The translations under genes were made by a program, and so were the position numbers. The notes under the pieces are model-generated. The model had not been told where the DNA came from, did no database searches, and saw only the letters and a program-made list of their open reading frames with translations. A DNA stretch of 46,252 nucleotides from Planococcus salinarum (GTDB lineage Bacteria; Bacillota; Bacilli; Bacillales_A; Planococcaceae), in contig NZ_VIFV01000027.1 of NCBI RefSeq assembly GCF_007004625.1, positions 1 through 46,252 of the forward strand, given 5' to 3'. The first letter of the stretch is position 1. The number at the start of each line of letters is the position of its first letter. Positions 43,695 through 46,252 of the stretch are shown in pieces.

Positions 43695-45455
43695 TTGAGA
43701 AAAACAAAAATCGTTTGTACCATCGGACCAGCGAGTGAATCGCCGGAAATATTGGAAGATCTTATCAAAGCCGGCATGAATGTTGCCCGACTTAATTTTT
43801 CGCACGGCAATCACGAGGAGCATGCGGAGCGTATTAAAAGAATCCGTCAGGCTTCAGAAAAAACAGGCAAAATTGTCGGGATTCTCCTGGATACGAAAGG
43901 TCCTGAAATACGGACGCACAAAATGGAAAACGACGGAATTGATTTGGTGACGGATCAGAAAATCGCCATTTCCATGAAAGAAGTGCTCGGTACACCTGAA
44001 ATGTTCTCAATCACTTACGAATCCCTCATCGAAGATGTCCATGAAGGTTCCATTATTCTGTTGGATGACGGCTTGATTGAATTGCGTGTCGAGAGCATTG
44101 ATATGGAAAACGGGTTGATCCATACCATTGTAGAAAATGCGGGTACCCTGAAAACCAAAAAAGGTGTAAATGTACCAGGGGTTTCGGTACAGTTGCCTGG
44201 AATGACCGAGAAAGATGCGCAGGATATTTTATTCGGCATTGGTCAGGGAGTGGATTTTGTAGCCGCTTCTTTCGTCAGAAGATCGTCGGATGTAATGGAA
44301 ATCCGGGAACTTCTGGAAAAAAATGGCGGTTCTCATATCCATATTATCCCGAAAATCGAAAATCAGGAAGGCGTAGATAATATTGACGATATTCTCCTGG
44401 TTTCTGACGGCCTGATGGTTGCCCGAGGAGATTTGGGCGTGGAAATTCCGGCAGAAGAAGTGCCACTCGTCCAAAAATCACTGATCAAGAAATGCAACAG
44501 TGCAGGGAAGCCGGTCATCACTGCCACGCAAATGCTTGATTCCATGCAGCGCAATCCGCGGCCGACAAGAGCTGAAGCAAGTGATGTAGCCAATGCAATT
44601 TTTGATGGCACGGATGCGATTATGCTGTCCGGAGAAACAGCAGCGGGGATATACCCGGTTGAATCGGTTGAAACCATGGACCGTATTGCCAAGGCGACAG
44701 AATCTGCGCTCAATTACAAACAGCTTGTTTCAACCAGAAGAAAAGAAAAAGAATCGAATATGACTGAAGCAATTGGTCAGGCAGTGGTCTATACAGCTTT
44801 GAACTTGAAAGTGAAAGCGATCATTGCACCTACGGAAAGTGGCACTACCGCCAAAATGATCGCAAAATATCGTCCGGAATCACCGATTGTCGCTGTGTCA
44901 TCTTCAGTATTAACAGCGAAAAAACTGACATTGGTCTGGGGCGTCCAGCCGATAGTCGGAGCAGCGGTGTCATCAACTGATGAACTGTTCGTAAGTGCGG
45001 TTGAGGAAAGCCTGAAGCACGATTATGTTGATCATGGTGATCTTGTCGTGATTACTGCCGGAGTACCCGTAGGGAAAGCGGGAACAACGAATCTGATGAA
45101 GGTCCATGTTATTGGAGATATTGCTGCCAAAGGCCAGGGGATCGGCAAGTCGGTCGGCTATGGCGAATCCCTTATCGTAAGAACCGCAGAAGAAGCGAAC
45201 GCAGTGGATACTGAAGGCAAAATTCTTGTCACAATCGGAACCGACCGTGAAATGATGCCGGCAATAGAAAAATGCGCGGGCATCATAACAGAAGAAGGCG
45301 GATTGACCAGCCATGCTGCTGTAGTCGGTCTCAGCCTTGGAATTCCTGTTATCGTAGGCGTTGAAAATGCGACAAGTATTCTCAAGGACAAAGAAGATAT
45401 CACCATTGATGCAGACAGTGGAGTCATTTACCACGGGCACGCGAGTGTTCTATAA
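43695..45455 (+). CDS. pyk: Pyruvate kinase with C-terminal PEP-utiliser domain
   Basis: 586 residues. Catalytic TIM barrel ([56 protein letters not shown]), inserted B domain, C-terminal allosteric domain, and an extra domain of about 100 residues, characteristic of Bacillaceae, that resembles the phosphohistidine domain of PEP synthase ([25 protein letters not shown], with the conserved His). The start is TTG at 43695 (MRKTKI), 7 bases after GGAGTG; ATG at 43674 directly follows the pfkA stop, lacks a site and would add residues unlike the family. Co-transcribed with pfkA; fxsA follows after 27 bases. Confidence 0.97.
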   Translation: MRKTKIVCTIGPASESPEILEDLIKAGMNVARLNFSHGNHEEHAERIKRIRQASEKTGKIVGILLDTKGPEIRTHKMENDGIDLVTDQKIAISMKEVLGTPEMFSITYESLIEDVHEGSIILLDDGLIELRVESIDMENGLIHTIVENAGTLKTKKGVNVPGVSVQLPGMTEKDAQDILFGIGQGVDFVAASFVRRSSDVMEIRELLEKNGGSHIHIIPKIENQEGVDNIDDILLVSDGLMVARGDLGVEIPAEEVPLVQKSLIKKCNSAGKPVITATQMLDSMQRNPRPTRAEASDVANAIFDGTDAIMLSGETAAGIYPVESVETMDRIAKATESALNYKQLVSTRRKEKESNMTEAIGQAVVYTALNLKVKAIIAPTESGTTAKMIAKYRPESPIVAVSSSVLTAKKLTLVWGVQPIVGAAVSSTDELFVSAVEESLKHDYVDHGDLVVITAGVPVGKAGTTNLMKVHVIGDIAAKGQGIGKSVGYGESLIVRTAEEANAVDTEGKILVTIGTDREMMPAIEKCAGIITEEGGLTSHAAVVGLSLGIPVIVGVENATSILKDKEDITIDADSGVIYHGHASVL

Positions 45456-45482
45456 GATTCAAACAGGAGGTGCCAGTTCATC

Positions 45483-45866
45483 ATGAAGTGGCTGATTGCA
45501 TTATTGATCGTTGTTCCGGCGCTGGAATTGGCGCTGCTGATTTGGGCAGCAAATAATATCGGGTTTTTCGTCACTGTAGCCATGATTATCACCACCGGTT
45601 TGGTCGGAGCCTTTCTTGCCAAAAAGCAGGGACTAAAAGCGATCGGCGACATTCAGAAAGCAATGTCGAATTATCAGCCACCGGGTGAAAACCTGCTGAG
45701 TGCCGGATTCGTTCTGGTTGGCGGCGTATTGCTGCTGACCCCCGGCTTTATTTCTGACGCTGTCGGATTCAGCCTGTTATTTGCACCAACCCAAAAGCTG
45801 TATAAGCCGTTGGTTTACCGATTTATCCAAAAAAGAATGAAAAATACTCGGGTTATAGTTGGATAA
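45483..45866 (+). CDS. fxsA: FxsA-family membrane protein
   Basis: 127 residues with four hydrophobic segments: WLIALLIVVPALELALLIWA, FFVTVAMIITTGLVGAFLA, LLSAGFVLVGGVLLLTPGF and ISDAVGFSLLFAP, the FxsA pattern (PALELALLI, GFVLVGGVLLLTPGF). FxsA in E. coli relieves exclusion of phage T7 by the F plasmid; its normal role is unknown. The ATG at 45483 follows AGGAGG. It is the last gene of the pfkA-pyk transcript, and the coding sequence ends inside the terminator stem. Confidence 0.93.
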   Translation: MKWLIALLIVVPALELALLIWAANNIGFFVTVAMIITTGLVGAFLAKKQGLKAIGDIQKAMSNYQPPGENLLSAGFVLVGGVLLLTPGFISDAVGFSLLFAPTQKLYKPLVYRFIQKRMKNTRVIVG

Positions 45867-45885
45867 CCCGAGTATTTTGTTTTTT
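45841..45885 (+). terminator. Terminator of pfkA-pyk-fxsA, overlapping the fxsA stop
   Basis: A 16-bp stem: 45841-45856 (AAAATACTCGGGTTAT) with 45863-45878 (ATAACCCGAGTATTTT), then GTTTTTT. The last codons and stop of fxsA are in the stem. Confidence 0.93.
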
Positions 45886-45904
45886 AGAAATGAGTATTTT
45901 AAAT

Positions 45905-46036
45905 CGATATTGCGTAAAACAGCTTCGCTTGCCTGGGGGCTCGCGCTGAGCTAACTCGGGCTCGTTTCACTTCGCCCGAGTGGATCTCAGCACTTCGCTT
46001 GGTCCCCTGGGCGTCTTCGCTGTTTTGCTCCATATC
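45905..46036 (-). repeat. 132-bp hairpin repeat, copy 2 (inverted relative to copy 1)
   Basis: Reverse complement of the element at 32089-32220 with about 6 differences in 132 bases. In this copy the outer arms AAAACAGC and GCTGTTTT pair perfectly. The copies differ mainly near one end and in the central loop. It begins 20 bases after the fxsA terminator. Confidence 0.9.
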
Positions 46037-46144
46037 TCAGGATTTCTTCAATAAAAAGGATTGTCTTTTTTAGTTCTTTTTAAGAAAGAGAAACTCGAAC
46101 AAGAATGACACGTCAGGCCGTTCCACGCGGAAACATACTAACAT

Positions 46145-46187
46145 TAGTAGCACAGACCACGGCCATGGTCTGTGCTACTATTTTTTT
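46145..46187 (+). terminator. Strong terminator without an assigned gene
   Basis: TAGTAGCACAGACCA (46145-46159) pairs with TGGTCTGTGCTACTA (46166-46180), followed by seven T. The nearest gene upstream, fxsA, already has its own terminator, so this may end an unannotated small RNA from 46040-46145 or back up read-through. No reading frame is evident there. Confidence 0.8.
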
Positions 46188-46252
46188 GTAGAAGTGAAGT
46201 GAAGTCGTGCGGATGCGTGGATCTCAGAATCCGGACCAGGAAACCGACTCGC

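Noticed and set aside
46145-46180. Long palindrome considered as an integron attC or phage attachment site
   Set aside because: The perfect stem followed directly by seven T is the form of an intrinsic terminator, and no integrase or gene cassette is nearby.

Overview
The window is a low-to-moderate GC Firmicutes chromosome segment, most like the non-spore-forming Planococcus/Planomicrobium group of the family Planococcaceae (now Caryophanaceae). This is inferred from protein similarity to Bacillus and Staphylococcus and from gene order; no 16S gene is present. The order is the classical Bacillales housekeeping block: ccpA, acuC-acuB-acuA/acsA, a class A PBP, tyrS, rpsD, fRMsr-hisJ, ezrA-nifZ-thiI, an acyl-CoA synthetase, rarD, sppA-yteJ-tpx-ytxK, usp/ald, pepQ, ytkL, ytoI, ytpI, nrnA-dnaE, gntR-accD-accA, pfkA-pyk-fxsA. 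Slots that hold sporulation genes in Bacillus subtilis (sspA near ytcI/thiI, ytfJ near tpx, ytrH/ytrI before dnaE) are empty here, which fits an asporogenous lineage.

Region by region. Bases 1-124 are the 3' end of a group II intron (maturase C-terminus, domains V and VI), followed by a Bacillaceae-type structured intergenic repeat and ccpA. Bases 1.4-5.8 kb hold the acetate-utilisation divergon (acuABC against acsA) with a catabolite-responsive element in the shared promoter region. Bases 5.9-13.2 kb hold a bifunctional PBP with an FN3 domain and a 100-residue Pro/Glu tail, tyrS behind a tyrosine T-box, a SigB-type stress gene, a signal-less BtuF-like protein, and rpsD with a long leader. 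Bases 13.3-21.9 kb hold methionine gamma-lyase with its own cre site, methionine sulfoxide reductase and histidinol phosphatase, ezrA, the sulfur-transfer pair nifZ-thiI, and an MbcS-like acyl-CoA synthetase.

Bases 22-31.7 kb hold a RarD transporter, sppA-yteJ, an atypical thiol peroxidase, ytxK, two small unrecognised genes, two universal stress proteins, alanine dehydrogenase and, in the place where ackA lies in relatives, an ATP-grasp ligase next to an aspartate/glutamate racemase. That pair is best read as the enzymes making a D-amino-acid peptidoglycan cross-bridge. Bases 31.7-46.2 kb hold more housekeeping genes, a FadR-type regulator with a perfect operator palindrome leading the acetyl-CoA carboxylase genes, and the lower glycolysis pair pfkA-pyk.

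Scattered through the intergenic spaces are structured repeats. The clearest is a 132-bp element present twice, in opposite orientations about 14 kb apart, about 95% identical (126 of 132 by hand alignment) and able to fold into one long hairpin. Functionally the genes centre on carbon flow around pyruvate and acetyl-CoA (CcpA, AcsA and its acetylation control, Ald, AccDA, PfkA, Pyk), cell wall and division (PBP, EzrA, ligase/racemase), and redox or sulfur repair (Tpx, fRMsr, NifZ/ThiI, MGL). I saw no tRNA, rRNA, CRISPR, prophage or toxin-antitoxin locus.
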